NCBI GenBank assembly: GCA_036502625.1
Contig: DASXYG010000018.1
Coordinates: 4,050 to 68,049, forward strand
Length of the DNA: 64,000 nt
Source: DASXYG01 sp036502625
Lineage (GTDB): Bacteria; Actinomycetota; Actinomycetes; Streptosporangiales; Streptosporangiaceae
Reading direction: 5' to 3'
Within the stretch, counting starts at the first letter, position 1. Every line of letters starts with the position of its first letter. Positions 8,152-16,199 of the stretch are shown one piece after another. The position numbers were made by a program, and so were the translations under genes. The notes under the pieces are model-generated. The model had not been told where the DNA came from. It saw only the letters and a program-made list of their open reading frames with translations, and did not search any database.

Positions 8152-9018
8152 CTACTTCTTGCTCGCCGATCCGGCCGACTCCGCCTCGGTCGCCGCGCCG
8201 GGCTCGGGGTCGTCCTGCGGCGGGGCGGGCTTCTTCGCCGGCGGCTTCTTCTTGGCCGCGGGCTTCTTCTTCGGCGGTGCCGGGGCGTCGGTGTCGGCGT
8301 TGTAGGCGTCCATCGCCTCGGTGAGCGTGCCGTCGACGATCATCTTGCCCTCGCGGATGTAGAGCCCGCGGGTGCAGAAGCGTTCGAGGTCGCGCTCGTT
8401 GTGCGAAACGAGCAGGAGCGTACGGCCGTTCGCGAGCATCTTCTCGATGGTCGCGTAGCACTTCTTCTTGAACTCCTTGTCGCCGACGGCGAGCACCTCG
8501 TCGACGAGCAGCACCGGGTGGTCGAGCTGCGCGATCACCGCGAAGCCCAGGCGCACCTTCATGCCGGAGGAGTAGTGGCGCAGCGGCATGTCGATGAAGT
8601 CGCGGACCTCGGCGAAGTCGATGATCTCGTCGAACCGCTTGTCGATCTCGGAGTTCTTCATGCCGTGCAGCGAGGCGAGGAGGTAGACGTTCTCGCGGCC
8701 GGTCAGCTCCTCGTTGAAGCCGGCGCGCAGCTCCAGCAGCGGCGCGACCTTGCCCTTGACCGTGACCGTGCCCTCGTCCGGGATGAGCACCCCGGCGATC
8801 AGCTTCAGCAGTGTGGACTTGCCGGTGCCGTTGCGGCCGACGACGCCCACGGCCTCGCCGCGCAGGACATCGAAGGAGATGTCGCGCAGCGGCCAGAACT
8901 CACCCGACGGCCGCTTCTTGCCGCCGCTGATGAACAGCTCGCGCACGCTGAGCTTGCGGCGGCGCGTCCGGGCGAACTTGATGCCCAGGCCGCGCGCCTC
9001 GATGATCGGCTCGGCCAT
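8152..9018 (-). CDS. ABC exporter ATPase, TagH/polysaccharide-export type
   Basis: 288 residues. Walker A GRNGTGKST at 61-69, signature SSGM at 150-153, Walker B VLLVDE at 169-174 and the switch His in LLLVSHNERDL. The LRAGFNEELTGREN segment is characteristic of ATPases that export teichoic acids and O-antigens. The C-terminal 45 residues are Lys/Pro/Ala-rich (repeated PAAKKK-like units) and probably disordered. With the permease encoded 3 bases upstream it should form a cytoplasmic-membrane exporter that flips a completed lipid-linked polymer to the outside. It sits second in the leftward operon. Confidence 0.92.
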   Translation of the reverse strand: MAEPIIEARGLGIKFARTRRRKLSVRELFISGGKKRPSGEFWPLRDISFDVLRGEAVGVVGRNGTGKSTLLKLIAGVLIPDEGTVTVKGKVAPLLELRAGFNEELTGRENVYLLASLHGMKNSEIDKRFDEIIDFAEVRDFIDMPLRHYSSGMKVRLGFAVIAQLDHPVLLVDEVLAVGDKEFKKKCYATIEKMLANGRTLLLVSHNERDLERFCTRGLYIREGKMIVDGTLTEAMDAYNADTDAPAPPKKKPAAKKKPPAKKPAPPQDDPEPGAATEAESAGSASKK

Positions 9019-9021
9019 CGC

Positions 9022-9825
9022 TCAGAGCTCCTTCAGGACGGCGGGTTCGAGCTTCTTGAAGATCCACCAGCCGAACACCAGGATCGCCAGGCAGCCGGCA
9101 ACGGAGATGACGAGCAGCCGGGTGTGCGGGAACTCGCTGGGGAAGAAGGCCGAGTGGTACATCTGCAGGATGCCCACCATCGGGTTGAGCTGGTAGATGA
9201 TCTTCACGGCCTCGGGCGCCTTCTGCATCACCAGTTCGTACGTGTAGATCACCGGTGAGAGGTAGAACATCGCCCGCAGGATGATCCGGACGATCCGCTC
9301 GACGTCGCGCAGCACGATGTTCAGCGACGACAGCATCAGGGTCACGCCGGTGAGCAGCACGATCTGCATGGCCATCGCCACCGGGAACCACAGGATGTCG
9401 GCGCTGAGGTGGCCGTGGCCGACGAAGAAGAACACCACCAGGACCGGCAGGCTCAGCAGGAACTCGACGATCTTCGCGCCCACCATGCCGATCGGGAAGA
9501 CCTCGCGCGGCACCTTCATCGTGGTGATGAGCTTGGCCTGCTTCCGCAACGCGCCCGTGGACTCCGCCACGTTCGAGTTGAACCACTGCCAGGCCAGGAA
9601 GCCGGACACCAGGAAGAGGATGTAGTCGCCGCCCTTTGGCGCGTGGCGGTTGCTGCCGAACAGCACACCGAAGACGAACCAGTAGATGCCCGCGAAGGCC
9701 AGGGGTTCCAGCAGCGTCCAGAAGTAACCGAGGATCGACTGCTGGTACTTGACCTTGAGGTCTCGACGGATCAGCAGACCGAGCACCTCGCGGCGTTGCC
9801 ATACTGCCGCAGCCCTCGACGCCAC
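9022..9825 (-). CDS. ABC-2 type export permease, TagG-like (first gene of the operon)
   Basis: 267 residues with an N-terminal LIRRDLKVKYQQSILGYFW segment, the hallmark of TagG/Wzm permeases, followed by six hydrophobic helices. The near-perfect ribosome site AGGAGGTGA sits so that GTG 9825 is 5 bases from its core; the earlier GTG at 9831 would lie inside the site, so 9825 is preferred. It forms the membrane channel for the ATPase at 8152-9018. The gene is divergent from the cytidylyltransferase at 10065. Seven further genes follow with gaps of 25 bases or less, so one transcript from upstream of 9825 probably covers all eight. Confidence 0.92.
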   Translation of the reverse strand: MASRAAAVWQRREVLGLLIRRDLKVKYQQSILGYFWTLLEPLAFAGIYWFVFGVLFGSNRHAPKGGDYILFLVSGFLAWQWFNSNVAESTGALRKQAKLITTMKVPREVFPIGMVGAKIVEFLLSLPVLVVFFFVGHGHLSADILWFPVAMAMQIVLLTGVTLMLSSLNIVLRDVERIVRIILRAMFYLSPVIYTYELVMQKAPEAVKIIYQLNPMVGILQMYHSAFFPSEFPHTRLLVISVAGCLAILVFGWWIFKKLEPAVLKEL

Positions 9826-10004
9826 CGTCACCTCCTCCTGAGTTGGGGTCCGTCCGCCGCAGGGGATGCGCGGACACCGACCGATCGTGCGGCCGCCCCC
9901 GGTACGGCCAACCAGACTACCCGGGGTGAACCGAGCCGGAACGCGCAGCGGTCGCCCGCCGAACGCGTACCCGACGCATCATGCCGTACCGCCGGGTCAC
10001 CGCG

Positions 10005-10054
10005 CGGTAACGCCGGTAAAACGACGGTAAGTACCGGCGGCCATCCGGCGGTAG
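10005..10054 (+). promoter_or_regulatory. Direct repeats of CGGTAA/CGGTAG in the divergent promoter region
   Basis: CGGTAA occurs at 10005, 10014 and 10025 and CGGTAG at 10049, all on the same strand just before the ATG at 10065. Spacings of 9, 11 and 24 are close to one or two helical turns. This could be a site for a regulator controlling the exporter operon, the cytidylyltransferase, or both. No family-specific consensus is recognised. Confidence 0.35.
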
Positions 10055-10064
10055 CCTCCTGGTC

Positions 10065-10784
10065 ATGACCGCGACGGCCGAGTTGACAGTGGGCGTGGTG
10101 CTGGCCGGGGGCATCGGGCGGCGCGTCGGCGGCCCCGTGCCGAAACAGCTCCTGCACCTCGCGGGCCGGCCGATCATCGAGCACTCCATCGACGCGTTCG
10201 AGGCCGCTGACGCGGTCGACGAGGTCCTCGTCGTCATGGCGCCCGACTTCGTCGACGAGGCGCGGAAGATCGTCGCCGCGCGCGGCTATTCGAAGGTCAC
10301 CCGGGTGCTCGCCGGCGGCGCCGAGCGCACCGAGAGCACGGCCCGCGCCCTGGCGGCCATCGGCGACGCACCCGACGCCACCCGCGTCCTGCTGCACGAC
10401 GCGGTGCGCCCGCTCGTGCCGCCGCCGGTCATCACGGCCTGCGCGCAGGCGCTCGGTTCCTACGAAGCGGTCGCCGTCGCGGTGCCGTCGTCGGACACCG
10501 TCGTGGTGGTCGACGGCGACGTGATCGTCGCCACGCCGGACCGCGCGACGCTGCGCCGCCAGCAGACCCCGCAGGGCTTCCGGCTCGGCACGCTCCGCGC
10601 CGCGTACGCCCGCGCGCTCGCCGACCCCGCGTTCACCGCCACCGACGACTGCGGCGTGGTGCTGCGCTACCTGCCCGGCGTGCCGATCCACGTGGTCCCG
10701 GGCAGCGAGGACAACATCAAGATCACCCATCCCGGCGACCTCGCCGTGGCCGAGCGGCTCCTGCGCTTGCGAGAGGAATCGTGA
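10065..10784 (+). CDS. IspD/TarI family cytidylyltransferase
   Basis: 239 residues. IspD makes CDP-methylerythritol in the MEP isoprenoid pathway; TarI makes CDP-ribitol for teichoic acid. The shared signature is present: VLAGGIGRRVGGPVPKQ at 12-28, LLHDAVRPLV near 109-118 and an ATDDCG metal-site segment near 192. A TCCT-rich stretch precedes ATG 10065. No ispF follows; the next gene is a glycerophosphodiesterase, and a TagGH-like exporter is divergent. Actinomycetes normally place ispD by ispF, so a teichoic-type role is a real alternative. The sequence does not settle which. Confidence 0.8.
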   Translation: MTATAELTVGVVLAGGIGRRVGGPVPKQLLHLAGRPIIEHSIDAFEAADAVDEVLVVMAPDFVDEARKIVAARGYSKVTRVLAGGAERTESTARALAAIGDAPDATRVLLHDAVRPLVPPPVITACAQALGSYEAVAVAVPSSDTVVVVDGDVIVATPDRATLRRQQTPQGFRLGTLRAAYARALADPAFTATDDCGVVLRYLPGVPIHVVPGSEDNIKITHPGDLAVAERLLRLREES

Positions 10785-10804
10785 CCGGGTCGGTACCGTA
10801 GGCG

Positions 10805-11575
10805 GTGATGAAGATCTTCGATGGGGACCGCCCGGTGCTCGTCGGGCACCGGGGCATGGGCACCGGCGTCGTCGACGGATACGCCGAGAACACGATCGCG
10901 TCGTACACCGCCGCCATCGAGGCCGGGCTGACCTGGGTCGAGGTGGACGTACGCCGCAGCTCCGACGACGGGCTCGTCGTCCGCCACAACGCGACGACCC
11001 CCGACGGCCGGTTCGTGATCGACCAGACGGCCGCGGAGACCGGCCTGCCGGCGCTGCGCGAGGTGCTCGACGCCCTGCCGCCCGGCATCGGGGTGGACAT
11101 CGACGTCAAGACCGAGTTCGAGGACGCCACCGACCCCGACGACCGGGTGACGGGAACGCTGCTCGCGCCCGTGCTCGCCGAGGAGGTGCGGCGGCGCCCG
11201 ATGCTGGTCAAGTCCTTCGACGCGGCCGTGGTGCTGCGCCTCGGCGAGGCCGTGCCGGGCCTGCGGACGGCCATGCTGGCGTGGATCCGCTACCCGCTGG
11301 CCATGGCGGTGTCGTCGGCGGCCGGGCTCGGCATGGACGCCCTCTGCCTCGACACCCGGTCGTTCGCGCTGGAGAACGGCGCCGAGCAGCCGGGCCGCCG
11401 CCCGGCCGGCTACGCGATCGACATGGCGCACCGCGCGGGCCTTGAGGTCATGGTGTGGTGCCCGGAGGCCGCGGAGGCCGTGTGGTTCGCCCAGGCCGGC
11501 GCGGACGCCCTGGTCGTCAACGACCCGGCGCCCATCCGCCGCGCGCTGGCCGAGGCCCGCGCCACAACCGCGTAG
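10805..11575 (+). CDS. Glycerophosphodiester phosphodiesterase family protein
   Basis: 256 residues from GTG 10805 (ATG 10808 is equally possible). The GDPD TIM-barrel active site is visible: H15-R16, E28-N29-T30, E46 and D48 as metal ligands and H61-N62. Such enzymes hydrolyse glycerophosphodiesters to glycerol 3-phosphate and an alcohol, and some act on wall teichoic acid. No signal peptide is seen, so it should act in the cytoplasm. It follows the cytidylyltransferase by 20 bases, probably in one transcript, and converges on the glycosyltransferase at 11592 with a 16-base gap. Confidence 0.87.
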   Translation: MMKIFDGDRPVLVGHRGMGTGVVDGYAENTIASYTAAIEAGLTWVEVDVRRSSDDGLVVRHNATTPDGRFVIDQTAAETGLPALREVLDALPPGIGVDIDVKTEFEDATDPDDRVTGTLLAPVLAEEVRRRPMLVKSFDAAVVLRLGEAVPGLRTAMLAWIRYPLAMAVSSAAGLGMDALCLDTRSFALENGAEQPGRRPAGYAIDMAHRAGLEVMVWCPEAAEAVWFAQAGADALVVNDPAPIRRALAEARATTA

Positions 11576-11591
11576 CGCGGGCGTACAGCCG

Positions 11592-12644
11592 CTACATGCC
11601 GTCCTGGTCGTCGCGGTGCGGCACCAGGCCGGGCGGGCTGGTCAGGAAGCCGAGCCCCCACGGCAGGTGCATCGCGGCGTAGACCAGCGGCAGCCAGGCG
11701 CGCGCGGCCGGGGCCAGCCCGCTGCCGGTGCCGAGCGCGGCGCCGACGACGCCGAGGACGTACGCGCCCGGCACCGCGAACGCCGGACGGAAACCCGCGG
11801 CGCCCACGACCGTGCCCGCCGCGATCGCGACGACCGCGACCGGGGGCGCCAGGTAGCGCAGGTTGATCGTGCCGCGGTGCTGCCTGGCGACGACGCGGCG
11901 CCAGCGGCCGTAGTCGAAGTACTGCCGGGCGAGCGCCTTGAGGTTCGGGCGCGGGCGGTACGACACGCGCATGCGCGGCTGGAACCAGATCAGCCCGCCG
12001 CTCTCGCGGATGCGGTGGTTCATCTCCCAGTCCTGCGCGCGGACGTACTCCTCGTCGTAGCCGCCGACGCGGTCCAGCGCCTGGCGGCGGAACACGCCGA
12101 GATAGACGGTGTCGGCGGGGCCGGCCTCGCCGCCGGTGTGGAACGCCGCGTTGCCGACGCCGAACCGGCTGGTCATCGCCCGCGCGACGGCCTGCTCGAA
12201 CGCGCTCACGCCCTCGGCCGCCATGATGCCGCCGACGTTCTCGGCGCCGGTGGCGTCGAGCGTCTCGACGGCGACCCTGAGGTAGTCGTCGGGCAGCATC
12301 GCGTGGCCGTCGACCCGCGCGATGACCGGGTTGCTGGACGCCTTGACGGCCGCGTTCAGCGCCGCGGGCGTCTTGCCTGTGGGATTCGCCACGGACTTGA
12401 CACGCGGATCGGCGGCTGCCAGCCCGTCGGCGACCTCCTGCGTACGATCCTTGGACGGGCCGACCGCGAGGACGACCTCGATCTCGCCCGGATAGCTCTG
12501 CGCGAGAACATGCTTGACGGCCGACTCGAGGTGCCGCTCCTCATTGAGGACGGGCATGATCACCGAGACCGGCGGCCAGGTCGTGCGCCCGCCGCGCTCG
12601 GGGGGCTGCTCGGCCGACATGGCCGCGTTGGAGGAAGGATTCAT
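11592..12644 (-). CDS. Family 2 glycosyltransferase with C-terminal membrane helices (ExoA-like)
   Basis: 350 residues from ATG 12644, chosen because the GT2 domain begins 25 residues later; upstream in-frame starts would run through the divergent LCP promoter. Seen: the VSVIMPVLNEERHLESAV entry strand, an ARVDGHAML DxD-type motif, and an AQDWEMNHR segment in the acceptor region. The C-terminal third has about three hydrophobic helices. The layout resembles succinoglycan-type transferases. It is divergent from the LCP gene, which suggests shared regulation and a role in building the polymer that LCP attaches. Confidence 0.85.
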   Translation of the reverse strand: MNPSSNAAMSAEQPPERGGRTTWPPVSVIMPVLNEERHLESAVKHVLAQSYPGEIEVVLAVGPSKDRTQEVADGLAAADPRVKSVANPTGKTPAALNAAVKASSNPVIARVDGHAMLPDDYLRVAVETLDATGAENVGGIMAAEGVSAFEQAVARAMTSRFGVGNAAFHTGGEAGPADTVYLGVFRRQALDRVGGYDEEYVRAQDWEMNHRIRESGGLIWFQPRMRVSYRPRPNLKALARQYFDYGRWRRVVARQHRGTINLRYLAPPVAVVAIAAGTVVGAAGFRPAFAVPGAYVLGVVGAALGTGSGLAPAARAWLPLVYAAMHLPWGLGFLTSPPGLVPHRDDQDGM

Positions 12645-12777
12645 GACGACGCTCAAGGTACTGTATTCGACCATGTCGTGGTGGCCGGGAAACCGAACCC
12701 CCGCGTCGGTCCGTCCGAAGTGGGATCGGAACTGATACCGGGAGCACTCGGGCCACCGGAGACGTGGGAGGACGCAA

Positions 12778-14466
12778 TTGTCTGACGGCAACGGCGGGGA
12801 CCCCTTCGACCAGTACTACCGGCCGCGCCCCGGGCAGCCGCCGCCCCAGGGCGGCGCGCCGGGCGGTCCGGGCGGTCCCGGCTACCCCGGAGGCCGCCGC
12901 GGCGGCGGCCCGTACGGCCCATCCGGCCCCCAGGGTCCGCAAGGGCCGCAGGGACCGCAAGGCCCGCAGGGCGGTCCCCCGCCGGGGCCGCCGTCCGGCG
13001 GGCGGCGCGGGCGCGGGCGGCGCGCCTCGCAGCGGCCGCTGCCGGAGTCGATGCGGCTCCGCCTGCCGAACAAGCAGGCCAAGCGTCGGCGCAACCTCAT
13101 GTTCGCGTCCGGGATCATGTCCGTGGTCGTGCTGATGGCCTCAGGCGGCGCCTGGGCGTTCACCGACTACATCTCCAGCAAGTTGCAGAAGGTCGACGCC
13201 GGCATCAACGGCCACTCCGGCCCCACCGGCGCGATGAACATCCTGCTCGTGGGCGCCGACCGCCGCGAAGGCCTGACCAAGAAGGAGCAGAACGAGCTCC
13301 ACCTCGGCCACGACGCCGGCCAGCGCACCGACACGATCATGCTGATGCACGTCTCGAAGAACCACGACAGCATCAGCATCGTCAGCCTCCCCCGCGACTC
13401 CTACGTCGACATCCCCGGCCACGGCAAGGCCAAGATCAACTCGGCGTACTCACCGCAGGCGTACAAGAACGGCGGCCCCAAGCTGACCGTCGACACCGTG
13501 GAGCACAACACCGGCGTGCAGATCGACCACTACGTCGAGATCAACTTCCTGGGCGTGCTCAAGATCGTAGACGCGCTCGGCGGCGTGGAGATCTGCACAC
13601 CGAAGCCGATGGTCGACAAGGCGAGCGGCATCAACCTCACGGCGGGCAAGCACCTCCTGTCCGGCAAGCAGGCGCTGATGTACGTCCGCACCCGCCACAC
13701 GTACGCCAACCAGGACATCGGCCGCATGGAGGCGCAGCAGAAGTTCCTGTCCGCGCTGCTCAACAAGGCGATCAGCACCGGCACGATGACCAACCCGGCG
13801 CGGCTGTCGAACTTCCTCAACACCTCGCTGGCCGCCGTACGCGCCGACAGCGGGTTCTCCGCGTCGGCCATCCGGCAGCTCGCCTCGCAGATGAGCGGCG
13901 TGTCCACCGACGACGTGGCGTTCACCACGGTGCCGATCGCGAACGCCAACTACAACGCGCCCGGCGTCGGCTCGTCGGTCCTGTGGGACCGCGAGGAGGC
14001 CGCCGCGCTGTTCAACAAGATCAAGAACGACCAGCCGATCGCGGCCGCGCAGGCCAAGGCGACCGGGAAGTCCGGCGGCAACAAGAAGAGCGGCGGCAGC
14101 GACCTCACGATCCCGCCGAACCGCATCGTGCTGCAGATCTTCAACGGCGCGGGAACGGCCGGGCTCGGCTCCAAGGCGCGCACCGACCTCACCGGCGTGG
14201 GCTTCCAGGTGCCGGCGATCGCCAAGAACTGGCCGTCGCAGGGCCACCGCACGACCGTCGTGCAGTACGGGGCGGGCCGCGCCGACTCCGCGAAGACCGT
14301 GATCGCGGCGATCCCGGGCAGCAAGGGCAAGCAGGTCGCCGGCTTCGACGGCGTGCGCGTGATCCTCGGGTCGGCGTACCACGGCGCGAAGCAGGTGCAG
14401 GTCAGCGCGCAGAACTCCGATCAGCCAGGGCAGGCGAAGACGGCCACGCAGAACCTCTGCAAGTAA
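12778..14466 (+). CDS. LCP (LytR-CpsA-Psr) cell-wall polymer ligase with LytR_C domain
   Basis: 562 residues. LCP enzymes transfer lipid-linked glycopolymers onto peptidoglycan outside the membrane. The start is a TTG at 12778, fixed by GGGAGG six bases upstream. Residues 20-80 are Gly/Pro-rich with collagen-like GPQ triplets. A single helix lies at about 107-128. The LCP domain follows from about 150, with R183, D185 and R206-D207 matching the conserved pyrophosphate-binding Arg/Asp residues. A LytR_C domain lies at about 445-530. The gene corresponds by position to the mycobacterial LCP gene upstream of fadE25. It is the natural last step for the exporter operon at 2.4-9.8 kb. Confidence 0.93.
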   Translation: MSDGNGGDPFDQYYRPRPGQPPPQGGAPGGPGGPGYPGGRRGGGPYGPSGPQGPQGPQGPQGPQGGPPPGPPSGGRRGRGRRASQRPLPESMRLRLPNKQAKRRRNLMFASGIMSVVVLMASGGAWAFTDYISSKLQKVDAGINGHSGPTGAMNILLVGADRREGLTKKEQNELHLGHDAGQRTDTIMLMHVSKNHDSISIVSLPRDSYVDIPGHGKAKINSAYSPQAYKNGGPKLTVDTVEHNTGVQIDHYVEINFLGVLKIVDALGGVEICTPKPMVDKASGINLTAGKHLLSGKQALMYVRTRHTYANQDIGRMEAQQKFLSALLNKAISTGTMTNPARLSNFLNTSLAAVRADSGFSASAIRQLASQMSGVSTDDVAFTTVPIANANYNAPGVGSSVLWDREEAAALFNKIKNDQPIAAAQAKATGKSGGNKKSGGSDLTIPPNRIVLQIFNGAGTAGLGSKARTDLTGVGFQVPAIAKNWPSQGHRTTVVQYGAGRADSAKTVIAAIPGSKGKQVAGFDGVRVILGSAYHGAKQVQVSAQNSDQPGQAKTATQNLCK

Positions 14467-14532
14467 CACAACGGGTGTGATTTCCCTCAACCACGTTGAC
14501 CCGGTCACCGATCATGGCCAGGATCGCGGGGC

Positions 14533-15123
14533 ATGAAAACCCGGACACGGCATCTTCTCGGCCTGATCTTGGGCATCATCGCCACGCCCGTACTGTTCGC
14601 CGCCCTGACCGGCGGCGTCGTACTGGCCGGCCGCGGTGGCATCGGCTTCGACGTCAAGGCGTCGTTCGGCGCGCTGGGCGTCGCCGCCCTCCTGGTGGCG
14701 ATCCTGGCCGCGCCGCGCGTCTCGCCGATCGCGTCGCTGATCGCGGGCCTGGCGTTCGCCGGGCTCGCGTCCCTGGTGGTGGTGCCGGGCGCCGACCCGG
14801 TCGGGCGGATGCGCGCCCTGCTCCCATCGACCGACATCAGCATGGGCCACGGGCCCGCGCTGCCGTTCAACTCCGTCAGCGGCGCGGTGGTCGCCACCGG
14901 CGCCTACGCGCTCGTGGGCGCGCTCCTCGTCCTGGCGTCGCTGGCGCCGTCGCGGTGGCGCGCGCGGCCGGTCACGCTGCCCGAGCCGCTGCCCGAGCCC
15001 GAGCCGTGGATGCCCAACCCGCCGACGACCTCATCCGAGAGCGGCTTCTTCGACACGTCGTCGGAGACCCCGGTGGCCACGACCCGCCAGTCACCGATCT
15101 CCTCGACCCCCGACGGCCTCTGA
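14533..15123 (+). CDS. Four-helix membrane protein, paralog of the next gene
   Basis: 196 residues with four hydrophobic helices, at roughly 8-30, 45-62, 65-86 and 115-138, then a Pro/Glu/Ser-rich cytoplasmic tail. Opening TRHLLGLILG, a mid-protein RVSPIASL and an end-of-helix APSRWRARP are shared with the neighbouring protein at 15255, showing tandem duplication. No catalytic motif is seen and I do not recognise the family. ATG 14533 is chosen for GGGGC close upstream and because the helices begin at once. Confidence 0.75.
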   Translation: MKTRTRHLLGLILGIIATPVLFAALTGGVVLAGRGGIGFDVKASFGALGVAALLVAILAAPRVSPIASLIAGLAFAGLASLVVVPGADPVGRMRALLPSTDISMGHGPALPFNSVSGAVVATGAYALVGALLVLASLAPSRWRARPVTLPEPLPEPEPWMPNPPTTSSESGFFDTSSETPVATTRQSPISSTPDGL

Positions 15124-15254
15124 CCCACCGACCCGCTGACCTCCCCCGACCACGCCGGGGTCCCCGCACACAGGGGGCCCCGGCCAGTCTTGTCACGGGA
15201 CGGTCACGCACTCGGCATTGACGGCGTAATGGGCGAACAGGAGTATCACTGGTC

Positions 15255-16193
15255 ATGGGTACCGGAACGCGGCATCTCCTGGGTGCGATCACCGGCGTCG
15301 TCGCCATTCCCGTCGTGGCGGCCGTGACGGTCGGCGGGCTCGGCTACATCCAGAACGCGTACAACACCTACCTCACGCGTCCGGCGTCGCTGTACCTCGC
15401 CGCCGGGCTGATCGTGGTCGCGGGCGTGCTGGTCGCGCTGCTGGTCGGCACGCGGATCTCGCCGCTGGCGTCGCTGCTGCCCGGCGTGGCGTACATCGCG
15501 CTCGGCGCGGTCGGCGTGGTGCTGCCCGAGACCATCGCGAAGGCGCTGCGCGCCGTCCTGCCGATGACGCTGCACATCACCAGCTCGGGGATGACCGTCC
15601 CGTTCGGGCAGGCCGCCGTCGAGACGGTCTGGGGCGGCGGGTTCCTGCTGCTCGGGGTGATCCTGCTGGTCGCGTCCATCGCGCCGTCGCGGTGGCGCGC
15701 GAAGCCGCGCGCGGTGGCGCCGGGCACCCACCGCATGGACGCCGGCCCCGGCCCGGACGAACCGTGGCCGCCGCAGCCGCCCTCCCCGTCCGACCCGGCC
15801 AACCACCGCGCCACCCCGCCGCTGCCCGGCGACGCCGCCGCCCACGGCTACCCGCCGCCGGAGTACCCGTACGGCCCGAGCTCCGGCCCCCAGCCCCCGT
15901 ACGCCCCGAACTCCGGCCCGCAGGCCCCGTACGGCGAGGCGCCCGGCTACCGCTCGGGGGACCGGCCGTCGTCGTGGTCGGGGCCGCAGGCGCCGTACGG
16001 CCAGGGCGCGGAGCCGCACCACTTCGGCGACGACCCGTACCCCGCGCCAGCCGAGCCGTGGGGCCCGGCGCCGGGCTCCGCGCAGGCCGACCCGACGCCC
16101 CGCACACTGCCCGACGCCTCGGCGGGCGACGACGGCACCCGCCGCATCCCCTGGTTCGACGCCGACCGGGACCGGCCCGGCGACGACCGCTGA
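15255..16193 (+). CDS. Four-helix membrane protein with long Pro/Tyr/Gly-rich tail
   Basis: 312 residues. The N-terminal 160 residues repeat the four-helix layout of the preceding gene, with the shared elements TRHLLG, RISPLASL and APSRWRAKP. The tail of about 150 residues is Pro/Gly/Tyr/Ala-rich with repeated PQAPYG and SGPQ units and is probably disordered. AGGAG occurs 12 bases before ATG 15255. It ends 6 bases before the convergent TetR gene. Function is unknown; a scaffold role near the envelope machinery is possible but unsupported. Confidence 0.75.
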   Translation: MGTGTRHLLGAITGVVAIPVVAAVTVGGLGYIQNAYNTYLTRPASLYLAAGLIVVAGVLVALLVGTRISPLASLLPGVAYIALGAVGVVLPETIAKALRAVLPMTLHITSSGMTVPFGQAAVETVWGGGFLLLGVILLVASIAPSRWRAKPRAVAPGTHRMDAGPGPDEPWPPQPPSPSDPANHRATPPLPGDAAAHGYPPPEYPYGPSSGPQPPYAPNSGPQAPYGEAPGYRSGDRPSSWSGPQAPYGQGAEPHHFGDDPYPAPAEPWGPAPGSAQADPTPRTLPDASAGDDGTRRIPWFDADRDRPGDDR

Positions 16194-16199
16194 CGCGGC

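Noticed and set aside
9917..10237. Minus-strand frame opposite the IspD/TarI start
   Set aside because: The plus-strand frame has the full nucleotidyltransferase signature; the minus frame has no motif.
2454..16193. A secondary-metabolite gene cluster
   Set aside because: The genes are envelope-polymer enzymes, exporter and LCP ligase; no PKS, NRPS or terpene synthase is present.
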